NCBI GenBank assembly: GCA_030765065.1
Contig: CM060979.1
Coordinates: 19,745,001-19,809,000, forward strand
Reading direction: 5' to 3'
DNA from: Deroplatys truncata
Taxonomy: Eukaryota; Arthropoda; Insecta; Mantodea; Mantidae
DNA length: 64,000 nucleotides
This document shows positions 23,485 through 34,849 of the stretch, piece by piece. Position numbers and translations under genes: made by a program. A model generated the notes under the pieces. It worked only from the letters and a program-made list of their open reading frames with translations. It did not search any database and was not told the origin of the DNA. The first letter of the stretch is position 1. Each line of letters begins with the position of its first letter.

Positions 23485-24120
23485 GCATGTTATGATATAA
23501 AATACTGCCTCATAAGCCAACTATATTTTGTATAGTCGCATACTTTTAGGGAATAGGCTTTAGATGCATATACCGGGTGGAAGTTAGTTTACACTCATTA
23601 TATATCTCATTTTTTTGGAACACATTTTCTAATTTTCATATTTTTCTATGGCCATTTCCTGTTGAGATATTTTAAGTTTTTCGAGAACATAAAACAGAAA
23701 AGCAGACTTGCTGGCAACGGAGCAAGGGTTGCTGACCTATCAGAGTGGGGGTGTCACTTTCACTTGCATAACAGTTGGAGGACACCATGTAAACAGGTTT
23801 TTCTTTCGTTTTCAGTGGTGTGTGATCTTCCAGTGATGCACTTTGTAACCTAAACTCACAATCTATGGATATTTTTATCAGCTTGTTTAACAGTAAACTT
23901 AAATACGGTTTGCAATTGATACTGCTGTAATACAATCCACCAAACTATCTTTCTGACATGTAAACACAAAACAACTACATTGTTAGGTCCTTACAAAGTC
24001 TACTAAATGGTACTCTTAAAATGGGGAGCAGAAGCATAAACAATAAACCGCTTCACAGGTATTGTTCAAAATGTCCACATTTGCGCACCTGTAAGCTTCA
24101 CACCTTCATATCTAATTACA

Positions 24121-24135
24121 TAGTACTCTAACAAA
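24121..24135 (+). repeat. Target-site duplication, left copy
   Basis: TAGTACTCTAACAAA here is repeated exactly at 25232-25246 on the other side of the LINE. Confidence 0.9.
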
Positions 24136-25231
24136 ACGTTATTAGAGCATGTTTAGATAAAATACCTGGGATGCACGTAAAATGGATAGAAAGGGTATAT
24201 GGAGCAGTAGTTGAGGCAAAAATGCTGTATGGTGCAGAGATTTGGGGTATTGAGGAGGGGTGGGAACAGGTAAATAAACTGCATAGGAGCTTTTGTAAAA
24301 TAATTCTGGGTCTACCAAGAGCCTCACCTAATGAGGTTGCACAAATGGAGTTAGGTAGATTTGGTAGTAAGGCGAAAATTATTGAAAGAATAGTGAAACA
24401 TTGGTTGAGAATTGAGGAATCAGAGAATAATAATATTTTAAAACAATGTTTGGAGGTTCAGCGCAAGTTAAATAAAGAGGATACTTGGTATAAGCGCCTA
24501 GAAGCAATTCTCAATGAAATAGGGTGTGGGGATATTTGGAAATATAGACAATCACGTGAGAAGGGATGTTGGAAAAGAGTTAGATTGAGGATTGAAGATA
24601 TGGAAAGACAGGAAATAATTGGTAGTTTTAATTCAAAAAGATCATTATATGTATATACAGAGATTAAAAGGACATGGGAAAGAGAAAACTATTTGATGTT
24701 TGTAATAAAATAGCAAGAGAGGGCTTTGCATGGGCTAGGTCAGGGGTGGTGAGGTTAAAAGGCATAGGAGAAGGAGAAAATGAAGGCAAATGCCCATTAT
24801 GTAATAGCAAATTTAACAATTACTGGCATTTAATGTTAGAATGTGAAGGAACAATGAACATGAGGAAAAAATTACAAAGAAATAATTGGTCTAGATTACC
24901 AAATGAAATTATAGGTAAAAGGTTGTTAAGAGTTAAATCCTAGGATAGTTTATTTGAAATAGGAAAATATTTAGGTGTAGTGAGAAATAAATGGTTGAAA
25001 AAAATTAGAAATAGGGAATAGAAAAAAAAAAAGTAGAATGTTGAATCATACATTAAATAGGACCCAATGACTCAACAACCATGGTGTTGGATGTTTACGG
25101 CCCTTAGTAATGCAGCAACTTAGTGAAAAGGATATGTAAAGGGTAATGTGTAGAGATAAAATTATGTATTATAGAACTTATATGAGAATTAATTTATGTA
25201 ACTAACGAAGTGAAATAAATATCGATCTATC
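24136..25231 (+). mobile_element. Recurrent LINE, 5'-truncated copy with 15-bp target-site duplication
   Basis: The insert begins inside the second open frame of the LINE and ends with a 3' untranslated part ending 'gaaataaatatcgatctatc'. An exact 15-base duplication flanks it. The coding part covers 24171-24941 in two overlapping frames: HVKWIERVYGAVVEAKMLYG, FCKIILGLPRASPNEVA, then after a frameshift near 24690 the zinc-finger-like CPLCNSKFNNYWHLMLEC and finally, past a stop, IGKYLGVVRNKWLKKIRN. This is the region after the reverse transcriptase in non-LTR elements. It is one of at least six copies of the family in the window. Confidence 0.9.
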
Positions 25232-25974
25232 TAGTACTCTAACAAAGACAACCAATTTTTGCACCTTTCCTCTGCAGCAGCTAAATAGTACTCTCCAAGA
25301 TTTGATGTCAATGATCAAAGTTTTGTAGATCCTGCTTTCCCTGTTGGATGCTGAAGGCATCTTCCATTTTATACTGTTCTAGAGTAGACCAATAGCTTGC
25401 CAGTTGTACTTGTTATTTTGCCAAAATATTAATTACTCTTTTGCTGTGTTTATTTGGATTAAGGGGCATATGAAAAACAAAAACTGCTGGTCACATTTTA
25501 GATAAAGAAGGGGAGTGAGGAAGTCTATGTTTTGTTTACATCTGGAGGCAGTTCAGATCACATGACCTCTCAATTTGCTTGCACAGCTGTTGAGTTTTAC
25601 AGCCACATTGTCTGCAGAAAGGTGTTACGAATATCCTTTTAAGTGATTAATTATTTAAAATCCCTGTGTGATGTCATATAGTTACTACCGAAACTGTGTC
25701 AGAAACAGGTTACTCTACTCATCTTACAAGTAGCAAACCATTATCTCCATACATTCTCACTGAATTAAACATTTAATTTGGAACAAAAACTGCTATTGTT
25801 TTGAAAATGGCTGGCCAAAGAACAAAATGGTATTATACATTTTTGTTTACAATACTGCTATTGTAAGGAATGCAATAAGTTCCCTTCCACCCAGTATAAT
25901 TTATGAGGTTGAATCTAAGTCTTTGCCCTAATTTTCTTTTTTAGCCAAAATAATAAACATGCAGAGAAACAAAA

Positions 25975-26420
25975 TGCAGCAATTTTTCAAAGTACCTTTG
26001 ACTATTTTTTCACATAGTCACCATGGTGATTCAGGCATTCTGTGAACCATTAGTTTGGAGTTACTGCTGTTACAGAATTCTAACAATTGATAGAGAAACG
26101 ACTGTCAGATAGCAATCTTTGCTTACTCAAAGTTCGGCGCTGCTGCTTGGAACTTCAGTGGACCAAACACATGGTAATAACTGGGGGGTGAGATTTGAAC
26201 TATATAGTGCATGTTCCATTACCTCCCATCTGAATAACTGAAGTAGGCCAGTGGTCCTGTTCTGTTCAGCATATGAGGCCTGGCATTGTCATGAAGGATA
26301 CTTTTCTGATGGCAGCTCACAGAGAGAAGGGTGTGCCAAAGTAGCCATTAGTGTTGACGTGGCATGAAATCCAGGGCTGTCCTTCGCAATCTCAGAAAGT
26401 GACAAGTAGAGCCCAGACAT
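25975..26420 (-). pseudogene. mariner transposase C-terminal remnant
   Basis: The minus strand reads NRTTGLLQLFRWEVMEHALY, then SSNLTPQLLPCVWS and, in another frame, 'VFGPLKFQAAAPNFE'-like text. This matches the mariner block 'DNARPH ... HPPYSPDLTPSDYH.FGPLK' around the second and third catalytic aspartates, here mostly lost. Many stops and frameshifts. Boundaries are approximate. Confidence 0.6.
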
Positions 26421-26639
26421 TTACTTTGGTTAAAATAGGCAGGTAAAACGGCACTTCAAATACCAAAAATAGGCATTTATTAAAAGTGAAAACATAGAGT
26501 AATCTCTCTTTATTAATGAAAATAGCTATCTAAGATGCTTAATAATCCATTTATCACATAAAGCACTTATCTTACTTTACTTGATTACAAGCAACAGGAA
26601 GATGGTTTTTTCAAGCTGTCAACTATTATAATCACTTGG

Positions 26640-27074
26640 CTGTCAGAACTTTTTCAACATGCAAAGAGAACGTTGTACTTCCACTGAACTGACTGGAATA
26701 TATTTAAAGCAAGTTATTTTGGTAGGACTCATATCAGTTACTTTTACCTTTCAGGAAATCACAAAATATGTTCTTAAACTTTTTTCTAGGTCCACATTAG
26801 CACTCATAACACGTTTACATTTTTCACTAACATTTTTTTCTTTTCTCTTCTGGTACTTGCAATAGTTGATTTATTGCATTTTCAAAGATTGCTGTGGATG
26901 ACACTAGCTTATCACTTTTTTCTCCAACTTCAAGATTGATTCCAATAGCACACTATAAATGCCAGATCATTGACGAGTTCATTTTACAACTTCTTTATCT
27001 TGCGAACTGAAGCCACTTTGTCTTCTGATAGAACATCAAATACCTCACATATCTTATCCAAATTGTTGCTGTAG
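26640..27074 (-). pseudogene. hAT (CGBP1-like) transposase, C-terminal part
   Basis: On the minus strand, from the LINE junction, the frame reads IYYSNNLDKICEVFDVLSED and VASVRKIKKL, then after stops NELVNDLAFI, TAIFENAINQLLQVPEEKRK. It continues the frame interrupted at 28302 by a LINE insertion. The pattern matches hAT-type proteins with the motif 'LPPxPVLTRWGTWL..A..Y' followed by these helices. Decayed beyond function. Confidence 0.7.
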
Positions 27075-27089
27075 TATATGGCTGTAGAG
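27075..27089 (+). repeat. Target-site duplication, left copy
   Basis: TATATGGCTGTAGAG matches TATATGGCTGCAGAG at 28287-28301 with one difference; both encode part of the hAT transposase on the minus strand. Confidence 0.85.
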
Positions 27090-27421
27090 TTAGGAGAGGG
27101 TACAAAGTTGTTGACACAGTTATTTAACAGAATTAAGGAGAAGAAAGTGATACCGGAGAGCTGGAAAGTGAGCATTATTGCACCATTGTATAAAGGAAAG
27201 GGAGATACAAATAATCCAAGCAACTACAGAGGAATTAGTTTATTATCTATATTAGGCAAAATATACACTGGTATATTAGCTAGAAGATTATACGAGTGGG
27301 TAGAGAGGGAAGATAAGCTATCAGAATACCAAGCAGGTTTTAGGAGAGGAAAAATAACAATAGATAACATAATGATAATTCAAACCATAGTAAACAAATA
27401 CTTAAGAAATAAAAGGGGTAG

Positions 27422-27480
<59 letters not shown>

Positions 27481-28286
27481 GACTTCGAGAAGGCTTTTGA
27501 TACTATAAACAGAGAGGCTTTGGTATATAAATTGAGGAACAAAGGAGTCAGCACTGCATTCATCGAGGGGATACAAAAATTGTATGAAGGAATTAGATTT
27601 TGTGTAAAATGTGGAAAAAATAGTACTACTGATTATATACAGCAAAATTTAGGTCTGAGGCAAGGTTGTAAACTCAGTCCAATATTATTTAACTTATTTA
27701 TAGATGATATTCTAGATAGAATAATGAAAAGTAATAAACACTGTCCAGTTATAGGGAAAAAGGAAATACCAGGGTTATTATTTGCAGATAATCTAGTAGC
27801 CGGGGCAGTAATAGTGATAGGGTTGCAACTTGCTATCAATGAAATTGCAAAATTTTGAATGGAATGGGGGCTAAAGGTGAATACAAAAAAGTCCAAGATA
27901 ATAGTGTTCAAGAAAGGATCAAAATTAAAAAGAGAGGAAAGATGGTATATAAAGGGAGAGCATATAGAGGTGGTAAAAGAATTTGATTACTTGGGGATTA
28001 GATTCTCAAGCAACGGGAAATGGGAAGCACAATCTAAATAGAAACAATTAAAATGATGGGGACATTTTTAGGCAACACAAAGGATAAGTGGATAAGGAGC
28101 TTAAGAAAGGTACAGCAGAACGGGCATAGTTTGGAAAGTGGAGAGATGGTATAGTAGCTTTATCCCATATATACAGCCTAGGGGCTAAATATGGGGGAGC
28201 TAGAAAACTGGTGCACTAGAAATAAGTTTTAGATGTAAGCTTTATTTGTATTATTGTAATAATGATGAAATAAATATTACATTACA
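27090..28286 (+). mobile_element. Recurrent LINE copy with reverse transcriptase and internal deletion
   Basis: The copy starts in the reverse transcriptase: VIPESWKVSIIAPLYKGKGD, NYRGISLLSILGKIYTGIL, EYQAGFRRGKITIDNI, then after the TA repeat FADFEKAFDTINREALVYKL (motif A), LGLRQGCKLSPILFNLFIDD (motif B), and IPGLLFADN, where the catalytic FADD has become FADN. One stop at 27856-27858 precedes MEWGLKVNTKKSKIIVFKKG. After 28030 the frame jumps to the extreme C-terminus (GTFLGNTKDKWIRSLRK, 28060-28110), so the middle third is deleted. The 3' end has a TAAATATTAC tail. Flanked by an imperfect 15-base duplication. Confidence 0.88.
27424..27474 (+). repeat. (TA)n microsatellite inside the LINE reverse transcriptase
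   Basis: An uninterrupted run of about 25 TA units lies between the codons for RGRVY and FADFEKAFD, directly before RT motif A. It adds alternating Tyr-Ile codons and shifts the frame out of the following motif. Confidence 0.97.
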
Positions 28287-28620
28287 TATATGGCTGCAGA
28301 GATCCAAGTTCCCCATCTGGTGAGAACTGACTGTGGAGGTAAAGCGAGCTCTGGGCCCGCGTTCTTAAAACAAGCATTCAGGAGGTTGATTTTAGGAAGA
28401 TCTTGGTGTTTGAAACCACCTTATCCACAAGAGGATACAAACTTCTTACTTCTTCAGCCATTCTGTGCAACCCCTGGGCTAGATATGAGAGATAGAGCAT
28501 TTTTGGGCAGAAAATTTTCATGACTTTAGCTGCCTTTTCCATGTAAGGTGTGCATTCCTTTCATAGATTCTGCTAGAGCTTAATTGAATCATTTGAGGAG
28601 ATTAAGTTTTCAACTGCTTG
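28287..28620 (-). pseudogene. hAT (CGBP1-like) transposase, central part
   Basis: The minus strand reads MEKAAKVMKIFCPKMLYLSY, LAQGLHRMAEEVRSLYPLVD, KVVSNTKIFLKS, and after a frameshift PELALPPQSVLTRWGTWISA at the LINE junction. The order matches a hAT-type protein in which 'KML.LTCLAHGLHR' and 'LPPEPVLTRWGTW' are landmarks. Removing the LINE and one copy of its duplication joins WGTWISA to AIYYSNNLDKI in frame. Confidence 0.75.
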
Positions 28621-28959
28621 AAAACAAATAAATGCATTCATAGGGAACAAGATCCTCAATCAATATTTTTGTGACACAAATGTGTGATTTCATTATTTAT
28701 TTGTGTAACATTTTTCACTTTCATACACTGAAATCCTTTATGTGCTTTCTAAAAATATGTAAATATTCACAGCAAAAAGCCACAAAGATCCAAAACAGGC
28801 AAAAATGGCTTTAAACCTTAAAATAGTCAAAGTAAAAACTGGCCATATTGTCCTTAAATGTATGGAAACACGTCTATCTCTATCTAATTACCTATTATAT
28901 CCAACTAAGACTAATCTCCTCTTATAGTATGCCCGTTAAAAATGCTTATAAAATAAAAA

Positions 28960-29440
28960 GGAAAGCGAATAAATTACCTTAGGAGTGAGTTTAGAACGTG
29001 ATGTGGTCTCTTCTATATCTGGTGCCCACCTGCCCGCCCGTTTTAGGGGATTTACTTATATAGGCAAATCGCATCAGGAAAACAAACGTAGCCATTTTTC
29101 TGATAAATCACATGTAAAGTGGGTACTGCCAACCTAAATAATAAGTGAAATGCACTAAATATGCGATGTGCTGTTGTTTCTGCAAACGTGAATCATTCGA
29201 GTTTTAGACACGCAGATCCCTCGGCTACGCCCTGTCATTGCTTTGCAGTTGCGGCCGCAACTTGCTACACTCCTCTCCTTGTAAAAAGCATCCCTCAGTT
29301 ACGCTTTGGGGCTGAGGGCCCTCAATCTCTCGGCTACGCCTTGAGGCTGAGTATCTTACCAGCTTCGGTGGCATTATTCGTATGTTGGCAGCATTACGTT
29401 AGAGCAAGCGTATGACAGAGTGACATCTGTTGGACTTATG
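28960..29440 (-). repeat. TATA-bearing repeat, copy 1 (inverse)
   Basis: On the minus strand it shows, in order, 'gcctcaaggcgtagccgaga' and a shorter repeat of it, 'cactcgaatgattcacg'-type text, CTATATAAGTAAATC, 'gggcgggcaggtggg', and a splice-donor-like AAGGTAATTT. The same order occurs on the plus strand at 55175-55580, and the TATA-to-donor part at 57451-57785. It looks like a promoter and first exon that have spread, but that is inference. Confidence 0.6.
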
Positions 29441-29860
29441 ACACATCATTTTCATCACTGTGGGGCATACACTAAGAGGAGAATGTCGCCAACCAAATAG
29501 AAAAGGCTTTTTGCCTAACTTCCGTGCTCTAGTGATGAGTATTAATTTCCTGACTGATGGGGGGAATTCTACAAATGCTGCCATACCATTGTCCACTACT
29601 TTGATTCTGGTGTGAAATGTGATAATCACACTTCGTCAGTGACAATGACATTGAGGGAACCTTTCTGTCTCTGTTCAAGGTAAAGCTGGAAATATTGCAG
29701 TTAAATCATTCTCTTAACCTGTTTCTTGTAAGCTTACTCTGCATGTAGACGTGCCAAAATGTGTTACTTTGCATCTAGTTTACTCTGATAGGGTAAAGCT
29801 GTCTACACTATAAAGAGTGCATTTTCTAACATGTGGAGATCATAAAACCAACAAACATAG
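29440..29860 (-). pseudogene. mariner transposase fragment
   Basis: Minus-strand frames read QLYLEQRQKGSLNVIVTDEV, then LSHFTPESK and TMVWQHL with stops between. This resembles the first catalytic block of mariner ('GDETWVHHFTPESKxQSMxWRH'). Only this block is convincing; the rest is too decayed. Confidence 0.45.
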
Positions 29861-30522
29861 CTGCGACTGAATTGTAGCAACATGCAATCATACAAATGAA
29901 GTGGCAGAAGCATGAAATTGTAAACTATTATTAAAAAATGGAAAGGTAGAATCAGACTGAAAAATTCAATACCATAGCCAGGATTCCCACCTTGTCTTAG
30001 ACACAGCTTGTGTAAAACAACAATTAATTATCGTTATTAAATAGGGTTACACAATGCTCGCAATTCCTTCACTGTTGGAGTCTGATTCTGTGATATCAAG
30101 TTCGCTATTGGAAGAAGAGCTTTACAATTGTTTTAATTTTTCCTGTTGGTATTTCCCTATACTGTTAACACTTAAAGATATACATTTAGATATGAGCTCC
30201 TCAAGCTGTCATATTTGTAGACTTGGATTTCTTTCCTAAAGGACATTAAAAACATGTAACTCGATTTTTTTCTCACCACTATACGAGTTTCCCCTTGCAA
30301 TGTTTGAGCTCAAAGGTATCCACAGCATTTACATACAAAATATGGAAAGCTCACGCATTCAGTTGTCAATGAATAACAGTCAATATTACTATGCTTAAAT
30401 GAGGGGTTTATTTGCAGTCAAGTACCAAGCAGTAAACAACCTGTGGTAATCTAATCCTGCTACATGAGCCAAGTTTAAACACGAGAAGTAACCTCCCATA
30501 CATTTCACAATACTGTGGCATT
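29861..30522. other. FAN1 intron, nothing recognised
   Basis: AT-rich sequence without coding pattern or repeat that I can identify. Confidence 0.4.
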
Positions 30523-30524
30523 TA

Positions 30525-31625
30525 CCATATTTACGCAAATCTAATGCACACCTTTTTTGACTAAATGTAGTACTCAAAATCGTCGTGCTCATTAGATTCG
30601 AGTGCAAACCCATTCTGTAGAATGCCATAACTTCATTCAAATTTTTCGTTTATTACGTCACAATGGATTGCTGGAGTTAGCATGCATCCGGAAATTTGTA
30701 ACAAGCTAGCTGCTCATTATCATTGGCCTATTATTGAGCGTTTTTAGTTACGATATGGAGGGCACAGGCAAACAGAGAAGATGTCTTATGATGCCTTTTT
30801 AAAGCATAAAGTAATCCTTTATGCTCATAAAAAAATGGTAATAGGCGGGAAGGAAGTTCAGTGTATCAGAGAGCAATGTTCGCTTGTGGCGAAAACAGAA
30901 ATTGGCATTATTTGTTACTAAAGCTAGTAGAAAGAAATTTACAGGTCCTCACAAAGGAAGACATCCTGAAGTTGAGGAAAAAGTGTTGGAATTTGTGCAT
31001 GAAAGGAGGAAGAATAGCAACCTGTGACTAGTAACACTATACAAAAAAAGCTAAAGAGGAGGCTGAAATTCTTGTTATTCCAAAACAAAAGTTTAAGGCT
31101 AGTCGTGGATGGGTGGAATGTTTCATGCAGCGGACAGCTTTATCTCTAAGATGCCGTACAACGATGTACCAGAAGCTTCCTGCAGATTTTGAGGACAAAC
31201 TACAAACGTTTCAGCAGTATGTCATTTCACTTCGGAAGAAAAAAATGTTCCATAGGGCAAATAGGCAACGCTGATGAGATGCCAATTTGATTTGATATGC
31301 CGTAGAACTACACTATTACTGGGAAGGGGACAAAGGAAGTTGTCATCAAAACAACAGGGTGTGAAAAATAGCATGTAACACTAATTTTGTTCTTTTAACG
31401 TGTTACTTAACAATAGGGCACTTTCAATTCTATAACCTGATGGTTTATATATACGATAAATCCATTGTTGTATTAAATAAATTTAAATAAAATACCTATT
31501 TTCTGTCATTGATGCGCTTTACATTCGATACAAACCCTTTTTTTCATAATTTTCAAATATTCATAATTTTCAACAATTTCAAAAGTTTCAAATATAGGGT
31601 GTGCATTAGATTTGCGTAAATACAG
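30525..31625 (+). mobile_element. pogo/Tigger-like DNA transposon with TIRs and TA duplication
   Basis: The left end CCATATTTACGCAAATCTAA and right end (reverse complement CTGTATTTACGCAAATCTAA) are inverted repeats continuing through 'tgcacacc'. Each is bordered by TA (30523-30524 and 31626-31627). Frames inside (30760-31390) read SYDAFLKHKVILYAHKKMVI, VRLWRKQK, GPHKGRHPEVEEKVLEFVHE, FKASRGWVECFMQR, LPADFEDKLQTFQQYVISL. That is the CENP-B-like DNA-binding half of a pogo/POGK-type transposase, followed by a trace of the catalytic part (IGNADEMPIxFDMP). The catalytic half is largely deleted. Confidence 0.85.
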
Positions 31626-31799
31626 TATATTTATTTATGCTAGCAATCTTCCTTAGAATATGGCTATACATCAGCCTAAGCTGTTACTTTGCCATATTCT
31701 AACCATATTATATATACTCTTTAATTATAACATAAAAATGATAATTATAATACTAATATTATAATAATGATAATATAATTACATAACTTAACATCACAT

Positions 31800-32985
31800 G
31801 ATGCAACTAATTCACATCTCTCTTTATTGTCCATAACCATTTCTTTTTTACTTTGGACAGGTACTCTCCTACCTTTTTACTATCCTTGTTAAAAATCTTG
31901 CTTAAAGCTACTTTCCTGCCCAGTTTGAACCATTTTCCATTTATAGCTTCCTTTCTCCAATGCTGTGTACCTTTACAATAAAAAACGATATGTTCTAAAT
32001 CTTCTCTTTCCCCACATATTGGACACTGGTTCTGTGGGAACCCATTTCTTACTCCTATTAGTCTCCATACACCTGCTTGTACACAGGCTATACTTTCTCT
32101 TTGTTCCTTATTTGAGTTATCCACATACTGTTCTCTAGCCCATACATTTTTTATTAATATATATGATTACAAGGAACTTTTCTTCCCAATGTTACTAAAT
32201 AAATTTTGTATCTCTATATCTTCAAACCTCTGCCTAGCTTCTTTCCAAAAACCCTTAACATTATTTTCCCTCCTTCTCCAAATTTCTCCCAGACCACTAT
32301 TCTCCAAATTAGTTTGTATACTATAACTCCACCCATTTTTCTTTAAGCTCCTTTCTTGGAATTCCAAACACTGCCTCAACAAGTTCTTCTTTTGTAAATT
32401 TAGTAGTCTGTACCAATATTTAAGAGCTCTCTCCATTATTACCCCTTTCCCCCCCACTCTATACATTTCATTTAGAGCAAATTCTTTAACTGTAGGATTT
32501 GGCAGGCCTAAAACTTCTCTACAAAAACTCCTATGTACCATATCTATCTCTTCCCAGCCTCGTTCTACTCCCCGTATTTCACTTCCATGTAACATTTTTG
32601 CTTCAACTACTGTGTTATATATTTTCTCTAGCCATTTAACATTTATATCTGATATTCTATATTTGCACCCTCTAATTGCTGACATTGCCCCTTTCCCCTT
32701 TTCCAATACCAGTTTCTTCTGTTTCTCCCATTTTCCACCCCCATCCATTTTAACCCCTAAATATATACAATCTCTGACCACTTTATATTCCTTCTCTCCA
32801 TTCTTCCACTTTTCATACTTGCCCAGTTTGGCACCTTTCTTAAACACTATAATTTGAGTCTTCACTTGATTTACTTTCAGATTCCATTCATCACAGTATT
32901 TATTCATTTGCTGTAGGGACTGCTTCAGACCAATCGTTGAAACAAATACGGTATATACAAATGGGTCAATGCCTAATTTCATACA
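31800..32985 (-). pseudogene. Recurrent LINE copy, long C-terminal part of ORF2
   Basis: One frame runs 32982-31807, broken by a single TAA at 32167-32169. It begins at the end of the reverse transcriptase (MNKYCDEWNLKVNQVKTQII, VFKKGAKLGK), continues through the thumb-like and linker region (YLGVKMDGGGKWEKQK, NVKWLEKIYNTVVEAKMLHG, SFCREVLGLPNPTVKEFALN), and ends with the zinc-finger-like CPICGEREDLEHIVFYC and GEYLSKVKKKWLWTIK. It is the best-preserved copy of this region and shows what the family should look like. Upstream RT motifs are missing: 5' truncation is the likely reason. Confidence 0.88.
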
Positions 32986-32989
32986 TATA

Positions 32990-34849
32990 CATGCACTTTT
33001 CTTGTGATTCTTCGAATATATGAAGGCAAACTACTGATTTAAACATAGAACCAGTAGTGGCTTGGGAGTGTTCACAAAATTTTCGAGTCAGATAGCTCTG
33101 AAAATGTGAAATACCATCTGCTGAATAACAGTTCTGATTATGAACAAATTGATACAACTGCAACCACTACTAACAACGGTAATGTATCCTGCACCTACAC
33201 CACAGATTTGTTCTGGGCTTGGGAATTCTCAAAGGAATGTTTACAACAGACTTATGCAAGTATAGAGGTATAGATTAAACTGAAGACAGGCACAGTTATA
33301 CACTATTAACTTATTAAATTTAATATGCAGCCTAGGTTTTTATTACTAATGAAACACTTATACAATGAGTTGTATTCCTGTACTATACGGACCTCTTGGA
33401 ACAAAATAGGTCTCGAGGTGAATGATGGTTCAGATGTTATTGTTTATCATGCAGAATCATTTAGGATGTTTAAGACTGCATTTCCAAAACCTTATCTCGC
33501 ATACCTCAACAGTCCACAACACCTCTATGCAATTCAAAAGCAGTCAGCTTCATCATCACAGAGGAGCAAGAGGGAAATGTTTGCACATTGTTTCATGATG
33601 CTTAAAGAAAGAAACCCCAAAGCATAACTATTATGCTCCTATATGATATTAACTCTGTAACACATAGATGACAATGTGTTACTAAACTTGATTTACTGTC
33701 AAGAAGTCAGTGTTACTACAGCTAAATGTAGTGTTGCAAAACTTTATGCACACACATGTAGCGTCAAACACGTGGCAGGTTGTGTCAGTTCCTCCTTGCT
33801 GTTAACAATAGGATCATTCTTATTTGAGATAGAGTGCAGAAAGAGTCCAGAGACTCACTGTTTTTTTAACAGTGTTTAAAGTCCATTCTTATTAAATATG
33901 CACCACAGGCAATGGGCACTGATGATACAGGAAATGAAATAATATTTGGGAAAGGAAACATTCCAAGTCTAAGTTTGGTGTACCTCCCTGGCATTTGCCA
34001 GTGATGACAGAAAAATCTGCAAAAAAAACCTTGGTCAGGAAGGATGTCTGGGCAGGATTTAAATAACAGACCTTCCATTCTTTGGTCCGTATCTGAACGA
34101 CCTTGGCTAATCATGTCAGTCTAGACAATGTGTCATTGTAATACCTATGAATTCCTAAATAGTCCTGCAGCTAAAAAAGAAGAAACATGAAGAGCAGAGA
34201 AGGATCAGAGAGTTAGTCATCAAAATGGAATACAGAAAGATAAGAGCACTAATTAGTTGTTAAGTTTGTAAAAATGTAAGTATTTTTTGCATAAATAAAG
34301 CTAAAGAAAATCTGAATTGGTTTATGTGCAGCACCTGAAGGGTTAAGGAATGTCATAAGATGGAGGAAAAGCTTGTCAAACTTTTGAGTGACATGATTAA
34401 ACAACAGGAATAGATGCGGCAAAACAAAAAGGAAAAGTGAGACCAAAAAAGGTGAACAGGGGTATGCCACAACTGTGTGCGTGCGTGCGTGTGTGTGTGA
34501 AACTTGGGCTGTGCCTGTACATATCTGGGATAGCACAGGTCTGAAATGACAGCAGCTGGCAGATGCCAATATGGGACTGGAATCATCACCAGCTGGGAGA
34601 ACATGCTGAGGAGCTGTCTTTAAGTGTTACTGGGCTCTAAGAGACTAAGGATCAAGGAGAGAGTGCTGATGACAGCATGAGAGAAAATGGGGAAACCTGT
34701 AGCAGATGATGATTAATCCTCAGAGCAAGATTAAGAGAAGAAGTGCAAGAGGGAACATCTGTCTGGAAACCAACTGATCATAAAACAACTCCAGCAACAG
34801 GTTGTGATTGCACGCCAAGAGATGGTGTTACAAAAATGACATTTATGTG
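32990..34849. other. FAN1 intron, nothing recognised
   Basis: A 100-codon open frame at 33325-33627 (plus) has no pattern I can name. A short GT/GTGC microsatellite lies at 34478-34500. The rest is non-coding. Confidence 0.4.

Larger units (their letters stand above)
23573..25894. mobile_element. TIR element with CYGGGTGGAAG ends, split by a LINE
   Basis: The left end CCGGGTGGAAG after TA (23571-23572) faces the right end CTTCCACCCAG before TA (25895-25896). The ends resemble those at 5167 and 7942. Excluding the LINE at 24136-25231 it would be about 1.2 kb. No transposase was recognised, so it is at best a non-autonomous element. The short TIR keeps confidence low. Confidence 0.45.

Noticed and set aside
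27340..27645. Minus-strand frame rich in Tyr-Ile
   Set aside because: It is produced by the TA microsatellite and is antisense to the LINE.
33325..33627. 100-codon open frame in the intron
   Set aside because: No recognisable domain, no splice or regulatory context, and no second copy in the window.
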